A DNA stretch of 64,000 nt from Dillenia suffruticosa (lineage: Eukaryota; Streptophyta; Magnoliopsida; Dilleniales; Dilleniaceae). The DNA lies in assembly GCA_033439265.1 (NCBI GenBank), contig JAVTVX010000012.1:35776261-35840260 (forward strand), written 5' to 3'. The notes beneath the pieces were generated by a model, which did no database searches, was not told the DNA's origin, and worked only from the letters and a program-made list of their open reading frames with translations. Positions 12,613 to 24,368 of this stretch are shown piece by piece. Positions within the stretch are counted from its first letter, which is position 1. Each line of letters opens with the position of its first letter. Made by a program: the position numbers and the translations under genes.

Positions 12613-13261
12613 AACAATATGCAAAAGAGTCTAAAGTAAGTTGAGACAACAACATTCAAACGAGTCTAGGCTTGCAAAAAGAGTCTACACTGGACCTTTT
12701 TTTTACAGAAAGTTGTAGCGTTGCCGGTAAAAAACTAGGAAGATTAGATGAAAATATAATATAAATTTGTTAAAAATAATTATTTGATGTTGTAATTTAA
12801 CGATTATAACAAAGACTTGTCCTGATATGTAAATCGTGGCGATTTTAAGGACTAATTTTATATGCTAAAGATTCTTTTTTCCCCCTTTTTTTTTGTCAAT
12901 TTAAGGACCATTTATGTCTTTTTCCTTTTTTTTTTCAAAGTTTAATATAATTTGTTAGAAAATATTGTGTGTCATAATAAGTTAATAATTGATTTGATTT
13001 TAAAAATAGTTAATTTTTTAATTTTTATTTTTATATTTGTGTAATAATAGATTTTTATTATATAAATCCAATTTATCATAATATTTTAGTTAAAAAAATA
13101 GATTATTAGGATTTTATATTTTATATTACATTTCATGCTAAAATTATCCACAAATCCTAAGAAAAGCATTCTTTTAAAAAATAAAAATATATGTTCATTT
13201 TGGCTTCAATAATAGTGACTTTTGCAGACCCATTCAACTACCTAACTGACCCGAACTGATC
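12613..13261. other. AT-rich stretch, no gene
   Basis: About 12,700-13,000 resembles 15,160-15,470, so it is part of a repeated block. Nothing else is seen. Confidence 0.5.
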
Positions 13262-13266
13262 TAGTA

Positions 13267-13668
13267 TGTTACAACCCCAAGCTGGCTGGCCAGCTGGGAA
13301 AGAATGGCCGTTGACCAGATGGAGGGTGGCGGTCAACTAGGTAATTTAATCAGTCGGCCGTGAAGTTAAGGAATTAGAGAAAATAGAGAGGGGGGGGGGG
13401 AGAGAGAGAGAGGGAAAAAAGAGAATTCAGAGAGGGAGAGAGAAGCAGAACAATAGATAGAGAGGGAAGAGGAGAACGCCACAAATCTCATAGTTTGCTC
13501 ATTTCCAATTAGAATCGGTTATTTACGCACTTGTGGATTAGTTATTCAATCAACCTAACCATTCTAACCAATTTTATTATTACAGTTTGGTTTAACTACT
13601 TCAACTACTTCAATTAGCTATATTTAACCGTTGCATTTGAAATTTCCAACTATTCTTAGATTGCTACA
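13267..13668 (-). repeat. Terminal repeat of the TRIM-like element (3' side in its own orientation)
   Basis: 402 bases, TG...CA. It contains a G-run and GA microsatellite (13,389-13,412) matching a similar GA tract in the other repeat (about 14,013-14,047). Confidence 0.75.
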
Positions 13669-13907
13669 ATTTTCCCTTCAATTGAGAGCATTCTTATCCT
13701 CAAGAATAGAAAAAAAAAATAATTGAGATTTTATAAAATTTATGAATTTTGTACGTGATAAATAAGGTGATAAATAAGGTGATGGATATGAATAATGGAT
13801 AGAATCTGAGTTGCAAGAAGAATAGTAGGAGGTAAGTGAAGATGAGGAAGTTTGAGATGGATCTTCTTAGTGTGGGGTTTCATGTTATCCCAATTCACTC
13901 AAACTTT

Positions 13908-14310
13908 TGTTACAACCCCAGCAGGCCGGTCAGTTGGGAAGAATGCAGTCAATCGGATGGAGGGTGGCAGTCAACTGGGTAATTTAACCAGTCGGCCATG
14001 AAGTGGAATTAGAGAAGAGAGAGAGAGAGAGAGAGAGGTGGGGGGGAGAGGGGGATAGAGAGGGAGAAAGAGAATTCAGATAGGAGAGAGAAGAGCATAT
14101 AGAGAGGGATGAGAAGAACACCATAAATCTCATTGGCCGCTCATTCTCAATTACAATCGATTATTTATACACTTAAGGATCGGATATTCAACCAACCTAA
14201 CTATTCTAACCAATTTTGTTATTATATTTTGGTTTAACTATTTCAACTATTTTATTTAACTAAATTTAACCATTGCAATTGAAATGCCCAATTATTGTTA
14301 AGTTGCTACA
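13908..14310 (-). repeat. Terminal repeat of the TRIM-like element (5' side in its own orientation)
   Basis: 403 bases, TG...CA, clearly the partner of 13,267-13,668 but with many substitutions, so the insertion is not recent. Confidence 0.75.
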
Positions 14311-14315
14311 TAGTA

Positions 14316-16045
14316 CCGGTTTGCATACCAAGCCAATTGATGGTATCAGGCGGGGCCCCCTCCCCCTCTTTAATCCTTCGATCTCAATCTCACTCTCAAT
14401 TGAAATATTTAGGCCTGATTTGGTTGCCGTCTATCTTTGTGGAGGAACAAAACTGGAGTTATTTAAAAATAGGTCTAAAGTTTAAAAAATTATTTGTAAA
14501 TTTCGGCTATAAATTATCATGCTAAATGGCCTTATTTGATTGGGGTTATAGGTATTCAAAAGTATTATTTTTTCTTTTAAAATTTAAAAATATCATTGAG
14601 AATTAAAAAGTGCGACAACCAATGAAATATGCGTTTTTGTATATCCCTAATAAAATTATAATTAGGCATGGGTAGAATAATAATAACTAGTTATTAATGT
14701 TTATACTTGTAACCTTAATTCAACCATCTCAGATGAACCCATCTCACAAAAACTAGCTGTTTGGAACCGGTTGTGGCACAATAGAGGTTGCACCCCCACC
14801 AAAATCATAACAGCCCTTCTTTCACAACCAAAATCTCGAGCGACAGAGAGGGCAGGTACGGTTGGAAACAAGCCAAGTGTCGACGCAGAAGGCGTGGAAG
14901 GCATGGCAGCAAAGCGGGAGGAGGCGAAGCTGATCGTGCGGTTCAAATTTGGAGAGGCAACAAACGTTGCTACGTTTTGTATTGTAGCATTAAACTCAAA
15001 CAAATGAAAATGATCTAATGTTAAAAAAGAAGAGAGAGAAAATAAATTAAGAGTCATAGGAATGTTTGTATTGGTTATATAGAATCAATTTCTCAGGATT
15101 AAGTCCACAACATAACTATGGTTTGGTGCAAAGCTCTTTTCAAAAACCCTGGGGTCACAAATAAAAAACTTACAAATTCGTGGAATAGGTAAAATAAAAG
15201 TATAATACAAATTTATAGAAAAAATTATAATTTGATTTTATAATTTAACATCTAGGACTAAGACTTGTTTCGATATGAAAACCACGTTATCTTATGGTGA
15301 TTTTAAGAACTAATCTCATATGCTAGACACTCCTTTTAACCTTTTTTTTTGGTTTAAGGACCCATTTGTGTCATTTTTTCGATTTTCTTTTCAAAGTTTC
15401 GCTACGATAAATTTTGAAATGAAATGGGTGTAACTCTTTTAATTTATGTTAGAAATAATTGATTTAATTTTAAAAATTATATATAAATTTCGACTATAAA
15501 TTATCATGCTAAATGGCCTTATTTGATTGGGGTTTTAGTCATTCAAAAGTATTATTTTTTTCTTTTAAAACTAAAAAATATGATTGAGAAATAAAATGTG
15601 CGACAACCAATGGAATATGCCTTTATATAACCCCTAATAAAATTATAATTAGGGATGGGTGGAACAATAACTGGTTATTAACGTTTATACTTATAAACCT
15701 TAATTCAACTAGATCAGATGAACCCATCTTTTAGCACTTACGAGAAATAAAATCTCAATTAACAAAGAACTTTACTTAAATACGGCCTTTATTTTTTGTT
15801 AATATTCATGAAAGATTAGAAATTTGTAGCTTTGAGGGTGAAAAGTGAATTTGATTAGGATTTGGAAAAGAGAAAGAGAAATAAGAAAAAAGGGAAAGAG
15901 AGAACAGAGAAACATGGATATCCTAAGAGAGAAAGAGGAGCGAGAAATACGAGAGAATAATATATAATGTCATATTTTAAAAAGAAAAAATGCATTTTTA
16001 ACATTTTATATTAAAATAACATATTTAATTTGTCCTATACTATCA
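14316..16045. repeat. Intergenic block with an internal direct repeat
   Basis: About 14,497-14,742 is repeated at 15,486-15,731 (for example CATGCTAAATGGCCTTATTTG). Between the copies is DNA related to the 12 kb repeat, and a GC-richer patch at 14,750-14,945 with overlapping ORFs on both strands that I do not recognise. No gene can be supported. Confidence 0.5.
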
Positions 16046-18145
16046 TGCCCGACCCTCTAGTTGAGCAAGCAACAATCGTCCTGTTATCCCAAAATATGGG
16101 TAAACCTAATCCGTATACTAAGACATCACAAGGCTTTCATTGATATCACTCATTTTCCAAAATAATAAATCTATAAAAATAAATCAGCGTGCATTCATCG
16201 CATAATCAAAGAACCGCCATCCCTATTAAAAAACATGCATACATCAGGCCAATCCGGCCAATCAAATCAAATCTATAGAGTATAAACATGTTCCTACTCA
16301 ATGGATACTAATCAAATTCCACAAAAATGACTCAAAAAAAAAAATTCAAGGAGATAAAAATGAAGTCCTTATTTTAAATATACAAACCATAATCAAATTT
16401 CAAATCCATAAAAACATATTAGAAAATAAGATTTCAAATTAAAATACATAGTATACCTCCACTTGGGTTTACTAATATCTCAATTTAAAAAAAAACTATT
16501 ATCAGAAAAATTCCGACAAAACAAGTTTTTACGAGTCCAGTACTATGAGTCCACAAATCTCAACTAAACTTTCTCTGTGAAAATAGAAATGAGAGGGGTG
16601 AGTATATATTATATTCAGTGGTGGATATATCTAATATATATATTTTAAAACTATGGCGTCGTTCTCAATTTTATTCAATAAATAAATAACTCAGATATTG
16701 TTACTAAAATCATCATAATTCATAATTGCCATAATTCAATTTCATATTTATCCAACTATTTCATATTTTCAAATACAGGGCAAATCAAAATTACTGTTCT
16801 CAATAAAGATCTACCACGACCTAAGGTGCGTGTCTGTGGGCTCTCATTGGGGTGCGTCCAATTATTTCTCTCCTGTGGGTATTATATCCAGCCATGAATG
16901 TACTGCATATGCTCAGCTACATCACATGGTCTACCAACCCCACTACGTTACTCCATCGAGTCACTCCGTGACAGAAAATAACTAATCATCTAATAGGGGT
17001 TGAGGCTCTCATCCCAAACCGAACATATGCACCGTTTCAAAAAAATTATCAATTTTAACAAATTTTCAATAGTAATTATCGTACCAATGAGTACTATATC
17101 AACCAATTCACATATCATATTGTTCATTTAAATTATATAGGATATATAAAAATTCAAAATTCAATATTTAACATATTCCACAAACACTAAAGTATATAAA
17201 TCCAAGTTTTGAAAATTATTTAAAAAGTCAATAAAAATATTTTTCTTATTTAAATACAATTATGAAATCACCCACCTTTTGGGAGGGTGAACACTACCAA
17301 TTCACAATCCAATTTAAGGTAAATCCTCTTAACCCTTTAATTGTTTCAATTTAAACCAATTAATACAAATTTATCAACTAATCACAAACTAACGATAGGA
17401 AAATTCAATATTTTTCATCTAACCAAAATTCTAATTTTCTAAAATTTATCAATTTATCATCTAATTTCAACAAATTATATCACCAATTTAGGAAATAATT
17501 CTCTTTTTAAGATTTTCCCAAATTTTAATATTATATATACTTTAAATTTAAAACCCTAAACTTTATTCTTCCAATCTCAACATAAAGTTTATATACTAGA
17601 AAAATACACTTAAATTTAAGATAAATGAAGAAAAATTAACTTATTTGGATCATCAGTTTTGTCTTTTGGTCACGTCATCTTCAAACCCTAATTTTTCTCT
17701 CTACAAAAATCTCAAATCTCAACGTAAATCTAAAATTTATACCAAAATAATAAAAATTCAAGTTTAGAAAACAGTATTAGCTCTATTGGGAGTACCGATT
17801 TTATCCTTTGTTGAATCATTTCAAACTCTAGGTTTTTTTCTCTTTAGGAAAACTTGAATTTTTTCTCTCTAAAACACAATGCATCAAGTTTGTTTGAGAA
17901 TTTGAGGGTCTAAATGTATGGGTTTTTAATTGATTTTGCTTGATCTTGAAGCAAGTAAAGAGAATGGGGGAGAGAGAGGAAGCCGGCGGGGAGAGAGGGA
18001 GAGGTTTGGGGGTGAGGGGGGCTCTCGGATGAGAGAAGGGAGAAGTAAGAAGGGAGAAGAAGGAAGAAAAAAGAAAAAGAAAGGAAGTGTAGGGGGTGGT
18101 GGGACCCATCTTTTTTTCTTTTTTTTTTTAAATTTTGGTATTACA
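16046..18145 (-). repeat. LTR of a decayed gypsy-type retrotransposon
   Basis: On the complement it starts TGTAATACC (18,145) and ends GGGTCGGGCA (16,046), a TG...CA layout. It lies directly 3' of degenerate integrase coding sequence. Several internal blocks match the sequence from 62,250 to the end of the window, for example CACCTTTTGGGAGGGT (17,275) against CACCTTTTAGGGAGGGT (63,688). ORFs in the purine-rich part (17.8-18.3 kb) are composition artefacts. Confidence 0.6.
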
Positions 18146-18329
18146 ATTTTTAATCCCCTGAAAATAAATTTTATCATTAAATTTAAAAATAAAATTATAT
18201 CTCAAAAAGATGGGATATTGCTTTTTCATAATATTTTTAGATTCCCAAGTTTTTTTTTTCTTCGACTCAATTGCTTTTTCATTGGACCTTAACAATAGCG
18301 ACTTGCCTATTCTGAAATTTCTTGATTTG

Positions 18330-18822
18330 GTGATCAAGCATAGCTACGGTTTGAACTTTGAAACTCAAGTCCTCTCTTAGTTCAACTAGTTGGGTTTTTA
18401 GCACGTGAAAACAATCTGACAAATATTTTTTTAATATCAAGACATGGATTACATCATATACTTCATCAAATTCGGGGCCAACTACAATTGGTACACCACC
18501 TTACCTATCCTCTCAATGATTTTGAAAGGGCCAATGTAACAAGAATTCAATTTGTCCCTTTTTCGGAACCGGATTACTCACTTCCAATGTGAGATTTTCA
18601 AAACTACCACGTCTCTTACTTCAAATACTAAAGACTATTTTCTCTTATCGGCATAACTCTTTTATCGGTCTTAGGCTACCTTCATTTTTTTTTCTCGAAT
18701 TATCTTTATTTTCTCTGTAGTGACCTTAATCAATTTCACATTTTCTATCTCATTGACCTCGTCTCAACACAATGGAGTAACATATTTTCTCTCATATAAC
18801 ACTTCATATTATGGTATACTAC
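18330..18822 (-). pseudogene. Degenerate gypsy integrase C-terminus
   Basis: Read on the complement, broken frames give recognisable pieces of the end of Ty3/gypsy polyprotein: a CWDEV-like piece, KSYADKR, then a YIGPFKIIERIGKVVYQL-like block and a DVIHVS-like block. Stops and frame changes interrupt all of it. Only the last part of integrase remains. The right edge meets the 3' flank of protease gene 2 near 18,823, where sequence shared with genes 1 and 3 begins (CTTTGAATCACCA). Confidence 0.65.
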
Positions 18823-19110
18823 TTTGAATCACCATATCTAAGTTCTTGATGTTCTCTTTAGTTTCCATTACTAATTTATTTGATTCAGGGAATGACTTTT
18901 TGTTGGGAAGACGATTTTGTGGGTTTTGTAACCCCCGGAGACCAAAAATATAACCATTCTAAGCAGAATGCATGTTTCATTCCTCAAGCTGCGAAACATA
19001 TTACAGTAGTATAATAATAAATCAGTGGCAAACAAAATGTGTGCGCATGCACTTATTCATGTGAATTTGTACCTATATTCTAATAAGCATCATACTCAGA
19101 TATGTTCCTT

Positions 19111-20474
19111 TCAAGCAGTGGGATAAGATGCTTTCATTGCAATGCCGCACAGGCCTTCTGGGTCACTAACATCCCTCAGCAGTCTCATGTATCCATCTTC
19201 ACCCCAGCTAGTGCCCCACGAATTCTTCAGAAGCCAATACTTAGTCCCATCATCAGCCGTCCCATACCCAATCGCTGTGACTGCATGGTCTAGGGTTGTA
19301 CCACATGGTCCTGTAAAGATTCCACTTGAGTACTGTTGAAATTCATATCCACTACCTTCGATGCAAACAGAAACCGGTTGGATAGCCACAGCATTTAGGA
19401 GCGCGCTCTCATCGTTGGCGGGGACATCTTCATAGCTATTTATTTGTGCTGCAGATGATGCAGCCTGGCAAGTACCCTGTGCTCCCTGGTAAGGGTAGTT
19501 GTCTTCCCTGGCGACGCCTCCGTTGTTTATAACATATGCGAAGGCATTATCCATGAAACCACCGTTGCAACCATGGTTACTCTGTGTGCAGTCAAGGAGC
19601 TGTTGCTCAGAGAGTGATATCAAATTGCCTGTGGTGATTTGGGTGATTCCTTCCATAGCTGCCACTGCTGAGAATGCCCAACAACATCCTACACATTGAA
19701 ATAGAAAATTAGTGAAGAAAACATAGTATTTGGCCAAGTGATGAAATATTAAACAACTATGAAGAGATAATGATCCAAGTCTTTAGTTTTCATATAAAGA
19801 GATAAATGATTATGATTACGAATCCTTGCATATATTAAAACTTGAAGCTTCAAGTTTTCATCGTTTTCTCATTGCAAAAAGGAGATCTAAACGAAGGCTT
19901 TGCGTTCTAAACTAAGCACCTCTTATTTTGATGTCATCGCAGTTGTTCCAAAAGTTTAAGTTGATAGAGAACTTGTATTTATTATTTTGTATCTTAATAA
20001 TTAATTTTATGCCTCTATTCGGATTGACTTACCACATTGGCCCTGGTACTTGACACCGGTGACAGCACCTTTTTCTCTCCAATCCATGGAAGGAGGGGTA
20101 TCACCTAGGCTAGCATACCTCAAGGATGTCGCATTTTGGGAGGGCCGCGTTTGCATGGATTGTTTAAGACCTAGGCGGGTAGACTTGAACTCCTCATTGG
20201 TTAAATCAGCAAATGCATTTGTGCCTAGTTTGTAACCTTTGTCCACACCTTGGTTAAAAGCTTCAATATATTCAACATTTTTCTTGAATATAGTGAAGCG
20301 TTTCTCCTTCTCTGCCTCATCTTTATAGACACGCCCATATTGAGCCATCCATTGTTCATGCTTTTGTCGCATGTTGTCTGTGGATGGGGACCGGCAAGAG
20401 GCCAGAGAAGCCAAAAGCACCAACACTACGAGAACTTCTATGGTAATGCATCGAAATTGGTTTATGAAGGCCAT
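19111..20474 (-). CDS. SAG39-like papain-family cysteine protease, gene 2 (339 aa, two exons)
   Basis: Exon 1 is 20474-20033 and exon 2 is 19688-19111. The 344-base intron (GTAAGT...TGTGTAG) sits at the same Gly codon as in the other copies. The joined frame is open and ends in TGA. I chose the ATG at 20474; the in-frame codon three positions upstream is TTG, not a plant start. There is a signal peptide (about 1-26), an ERFNIN helix ([17 protein letters not shown]) and GTNAFAD in the prodomain. Oxyanion Gln144, catalytic Cys150, His282 and Asn303 are present. One residue is missing in the loop before GCNGG compared with gene 1. Papain position 67 is Phe (GCNGGFMD) and position 133 is an extra Cys (Cys256), so the S2 pocket differs from every sister copy. 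The promoter is intact. It is probably functional, with altered specificity as an inference. Confidence 0.95.
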
Positions 20475-20567
20475 GACACTCAATTTTTGTCTTTCTCTCT
20501 CTTTTTATTTGTTTTTCTACAATATTTGATGAATTTTTGGATGCAAAAGCTCTAAAATTTTAGGAGG

Positions 20568-20574
20568 ATTTATA
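20568..20574 (-). promoter_or_regulatory. TATA box of protease gene 2
   Basis: GCCTATAAATCCTCC on the complement, 100 bases before the ATG. The surrounding 150 bases are nearly identical to those at the left window edge. Confidence 0.65.
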
Positions 20575-22400
20575 GGCAAAGAACCCCATAAACTTCCATT
20601 CACCTAATAGTTTGAGAAAGAAGACCTTTTCTTTTCCTGTATGCCTAGAAATTTCTTTTGATTTAGACCTTGCATTGATTTTGGTCAACCTGATTGAAAT
20701 CTTAATTTCGTGATAATGAATCTTGGAAAATTTTGGTGTTGGGCAATTAATGTTTTCGGGTCGAGTTGTATATTATGTATGTGATAATTGCTTACTTGTT
20801 TTAAAAGCCTAGAAGGTCTATGGTGGTCTGGAGTATCGACTTGACCCCTTAGTTTAAGTCCTAATGCTTCAGAACACCAAAACGACATAATTATGTGTCA
20901 CAAATGTTTTTATATTTTAATTAATTTTTAATTAAATATTTATTTAATATGATCAAAATATATTGATGTGATAATTTAATTAAGATTTAATCAAAATATA
21001 ATAATATGCGCTTTCATTTGCATAACAGATTTTATCTTGTTTGTTATTATTTTACTTTTACCGGCTTTGATATCTAGATTTATGATTCGACTAATTCGGT
21101 TCAAATATCTATAGGATTCCTATTTAAAGAACAATTCTCCCAAAATAATTTTTTTATTTCTAAGTTTCTTATTTATTATTATATATGAATAATACTAAAC
21201 AAACTAATGAGTTTTAGATTAAATAAAACATAAAGGCTTTCCTGGATACACTATATATAGATATTTTGATTAATTTATAAAATCAGAATTAAGACAATCA
21301 AGTCAAATTAAATTATATTTTGTAACTCATTTGATCTAAAATTCCTATCCGCAATCTAAGGTCATTGATGCCAAATTCGAAGGGTTTTCTCTTTTGCTCT
21401 TTCTAGCTGACTAGCATACTTCAAAGTTAGAGCATACTTTGGCAGGCCAATTACTTTCTGCACCTTAAAATGCCAAGAAATTCAGCTAATTGTAGAGAAA
21501 ATTTAAGAAAATTAAGGAAGACGCTTCCACGGGTAAACTTATTTGGCTTGTCCTCGGGTTTTGGTTTTTGTTTTTCTTCTTGGTCCAAAAACACGAAGAT
21601 GGCGAAAGCCCTCTATACAACTTTTTTTTTTTATCTGACTATCGATATTTAAAAACTTGATTAATCAAATTCGAATAGTTATGAAATCTAATATAAAAGT
21701 ATACTTTTTCAGTTTCTATGTTTTCATTTTTAAAATTTAAATTTAAAATTTTGATTAAGAAAATATAGTATTCTACTAATATACGTTTGAGCATGTGGTG
21801 GGATAGATTTATGTCAAGGTTCGAACACTAAAATAGGACCGAACGCAATGCTATCTAAAAAGGCCTTGTCATCACGGCACTTTGAATGATGACATTCATT
21901 GTAAAAAAGTATATTTGTCACCCATTTTAGATTACCAAAAGAGAAGTTAAACCCTCAATTTTATGGGAGCTCTCCTTTGTAGCTCACCACTACCCGGAGA
22001 TGCGATTAGTTATTCGAGCATACTTGCTTAAGGAAAGTGAGTTGTAACTTGCAAGAGGGGATGTAAAAATATAAACAATCTCTATTTTGAGTTATTTATA
22101 AATCAATTTTGTTTAAAAATATTTAATCCGTCATAAAATGAATTAAATTCTCTTAATTAAAAATAGTTTTGACGTAGGTTGACATGATGCTAGGATGTCA
22201 TTTACGTTAACGTAGCATTCGGGAGGTATTGATGGGATATTGATATGGTGTGGATATGATATTGATATAATTGATCAAACTCTTCTAAATAGAAATAATT
22301 CGAGCATGACTGCAAATTAAAGATTAATTATATTTTAACAGGGTCTAATTAATTAATTAATTTTTTAAAAAGATGAGTCCAATCATCTACATGTAATCAA
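20575..22400. repeat. Upstream-region repeat U, copy c
   Basis: Promoter-distal region of protease gene 2. It is very similar to 38-2,046 but ends without an exon 1 remnant. No gene seen. Confidence 0.65.
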
Positions 22401-22485
22401 CCTCTTTAATTCTTCCATTTATTGAGTAATTAATGGGCCATATATATTGATTCAATTGCAAGAGGGGCAAACCCCCCCCCCCCCA

Positions 22486-22937
22486 TAAACTTCCATTTAC
22501 CTAATAGTATGAGAAAAAAGACCTTTTCTTTTACTGCATACCTAGAAATTTCTTATGATTTAGACCATGAAAGTTGCAATGATTTAGTCATCCTGATTGA
22601 AATCTTAATTTCGTGATAATGAATCTTTGAAAATTTTGGTAGTGGGAAATCAATGTTTTTGTGTCGAGTTGTGTGGTATGCATGTGATTATGATTACTTG
22701 TTTTAAAAGCCTAGAAAGTCTATGGTGGTCTAGAGCGTCAATTTGAGCACTTAAATTATTAAGTCCTCCGAAGGCTTCTGTGGGGCATCATGTGAATGGC
22801 CCATTTGATGCAACGCCCGAAACGACAAAATTATATGTAACGCATGTTTTTATATTTTTGTCAAGTTTTAATTACATATTTATTTGGTCTGATGAAAATA
22901 TATAATTTCGTTTGCATAACATATATTTTATATTGTT

Positions 22938-22976
<39 letters not shown>

Positions 22977-24230
22977 TAATACTAGATAAACTAAATGAGT
23001 TTTGGATTAAACAAAACATATAAAGGCTTACCTAATACCATATATATATTGATTCATTTACAGAATTAGAATTAAGTCAATCAATTCAAATTAAATCATA
23101 TTTTGAATCGGAGAAAATATGTCTATGTAAAGGTATTTAATTCATTCTATTCAAAATTCATATGCGCTATCTAAGGTCATTGATGCCAAATTCAAAGGGT
23201 TTTCTCTCTTGTCTCTTTCTAGCAGACTAGCATACTTCAAAGTTAGAGCATACTTTGACAGGCCAATTACTTTTTGCACCTTAAAATGCCAAGACCTTCG
23301 GCTAATTGCGGAGAAAATTTAAGAAAATTAAAGAAGAAGCTTCCACAAGTAAATTTATTTGGCTTGTCCTTGGGTTTTGTTTCTGGTTTTCTTCGTGGTC
23401 CAAAAATAGGAAGATGGCAAACATACTGTATATATATATTTTTTAACTTAATCTTCCATTTTCAATAACTTAATTAATCTGATTTAAATAATTATAAAAT
23501 TCAATTTATGGATCAATTCTCTTAATTTATGGATCAATTCAAAAAATTTGAACTCAAATTCTTAATTAAGAAATTTTAGTAACTTACCACTGATTGCACA
23601 TGTCATTGGTCTTGCACATATATTTGAGGTTTATGCTAAGGTTCGGACCCTAATATAGGGCGGAATGCGATGCTATCTATAGAGGGCTTCTCATCACAGC
23701 AATTTGAATGATGACATTTATGGTAAAAACATATATTTTTCCCCCATTTTAGATCACCAGAAGAGAAGTTAAACCCTTAATTTTATGGGAGCTCTCATTT
23801 GTAGCTTACAACTACCCCCACATGTGATTAGTTATTGAGCGATACTTGCTTAAGGAAATTGAGCTGTAACTTGCGAGAGGGGCAAAATTCTATTCTAATC
23901 ATGATGTTATAAATACAAACAATATCTATTTTAAGTTATTTTTAAATAAATTTTGGTTTAAAAAAGTTTAATTCGTAAAACAATTAAACTCTTTTAATTA
24001 AAAATAGTTTGGATGCAGGTTGAGGTGATACTGGGACGGCATTTACATGGGGTTAATGTAGCATTTAGGAGACATTAATGGTATATTTGATATAGTGTCG
24101 ACCTAATATTGATACAAACTAAGTAGAAATAATTTGAACATGACTTCATTTGTTTTTATATTTTAAAAAAGCTTCATTAATTTCCCTTTTTATTTTTTTT
24201 TTTAAGAGGAGTGAAATCACCTGCGTGCAA
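22486..24230. repeat. Upstream-region repeat U, copy d
   Basis: Starts at CCATAAACTTCCATTTACC just after a C-run (22,472-22,485) and runs to CACCTGCGTGCAATCA before exon 1 remnant 3. It holds a TA microsatellite at about 22,935-22,973. No gene seen. Confidence 0.65.
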
Positions 24231-24233
24231 TCA

Positions 24234-24368
24234 AGCACTTACACCTAGGTTAGAATACCTAAAGGATGTTGAATTTTGGGAGGGCTGAATTTGCCTGGAT
24301 TGTTTAAAACCAAGGCGGGTAGCAACGAACTCCCCATTGGTAAAATCAGCAAATTCATTTGCGCCAAG
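24234..24368 (-). pseudogene. Protease exon 1 remnant 3
   Basis: The complement encodes GANEFADFTNGEF and the link ending FRYSNLGVSA, then the same junction stop as in remnants 1 and 2. The ERFNIN half present in the other two has been deleted: sequence jumps from the start of LGANEF straight to the flank GCAGATTTAGGC. No catalytic domain. Confidence 0.85.

Larger units (their letters stand above)
13267..14310 (-). mobile_element. TRIM-like mini LTR retrotransposon, complete
   Basis: Two direct repeats of 402 and 403 bases (13,267-13,668 and 13,908-14,310), each starting TGTTACAACCCC and ending TTGCTACA, flank only 239 bases of internal DNA. The element is bounded by a perfect 5-base target duplication, TAGTA (13,262-13,266 and 14,311-14,315). 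A purine tract (complement GAAGGGAAAA) lies against the inner edge of the left repeat, which gives the minus orientation. There is no coding capacity, so it must have moved with proteins supplied by another element. I could not recognise a primer binding site. Confidence 0.8.

Noticed and set aside
17828-18337. ORFs of 69-120 codons near 18 kb
   Set aside because: Low-complexity purine or pyrimidine runs in an LTR; no domain.
1048-23468. Short ORFs at 1,048, 3,379, 21,470 and 23,274 with nearly the same peptide (NCRENLRKLRKKLP)
   Set aside because: They lie at the same place in copies of repeat U, end in poly-T or AT-rich runs, and the copies also share equally conserved non-coding DNA. Recent duplication explains the similarity.
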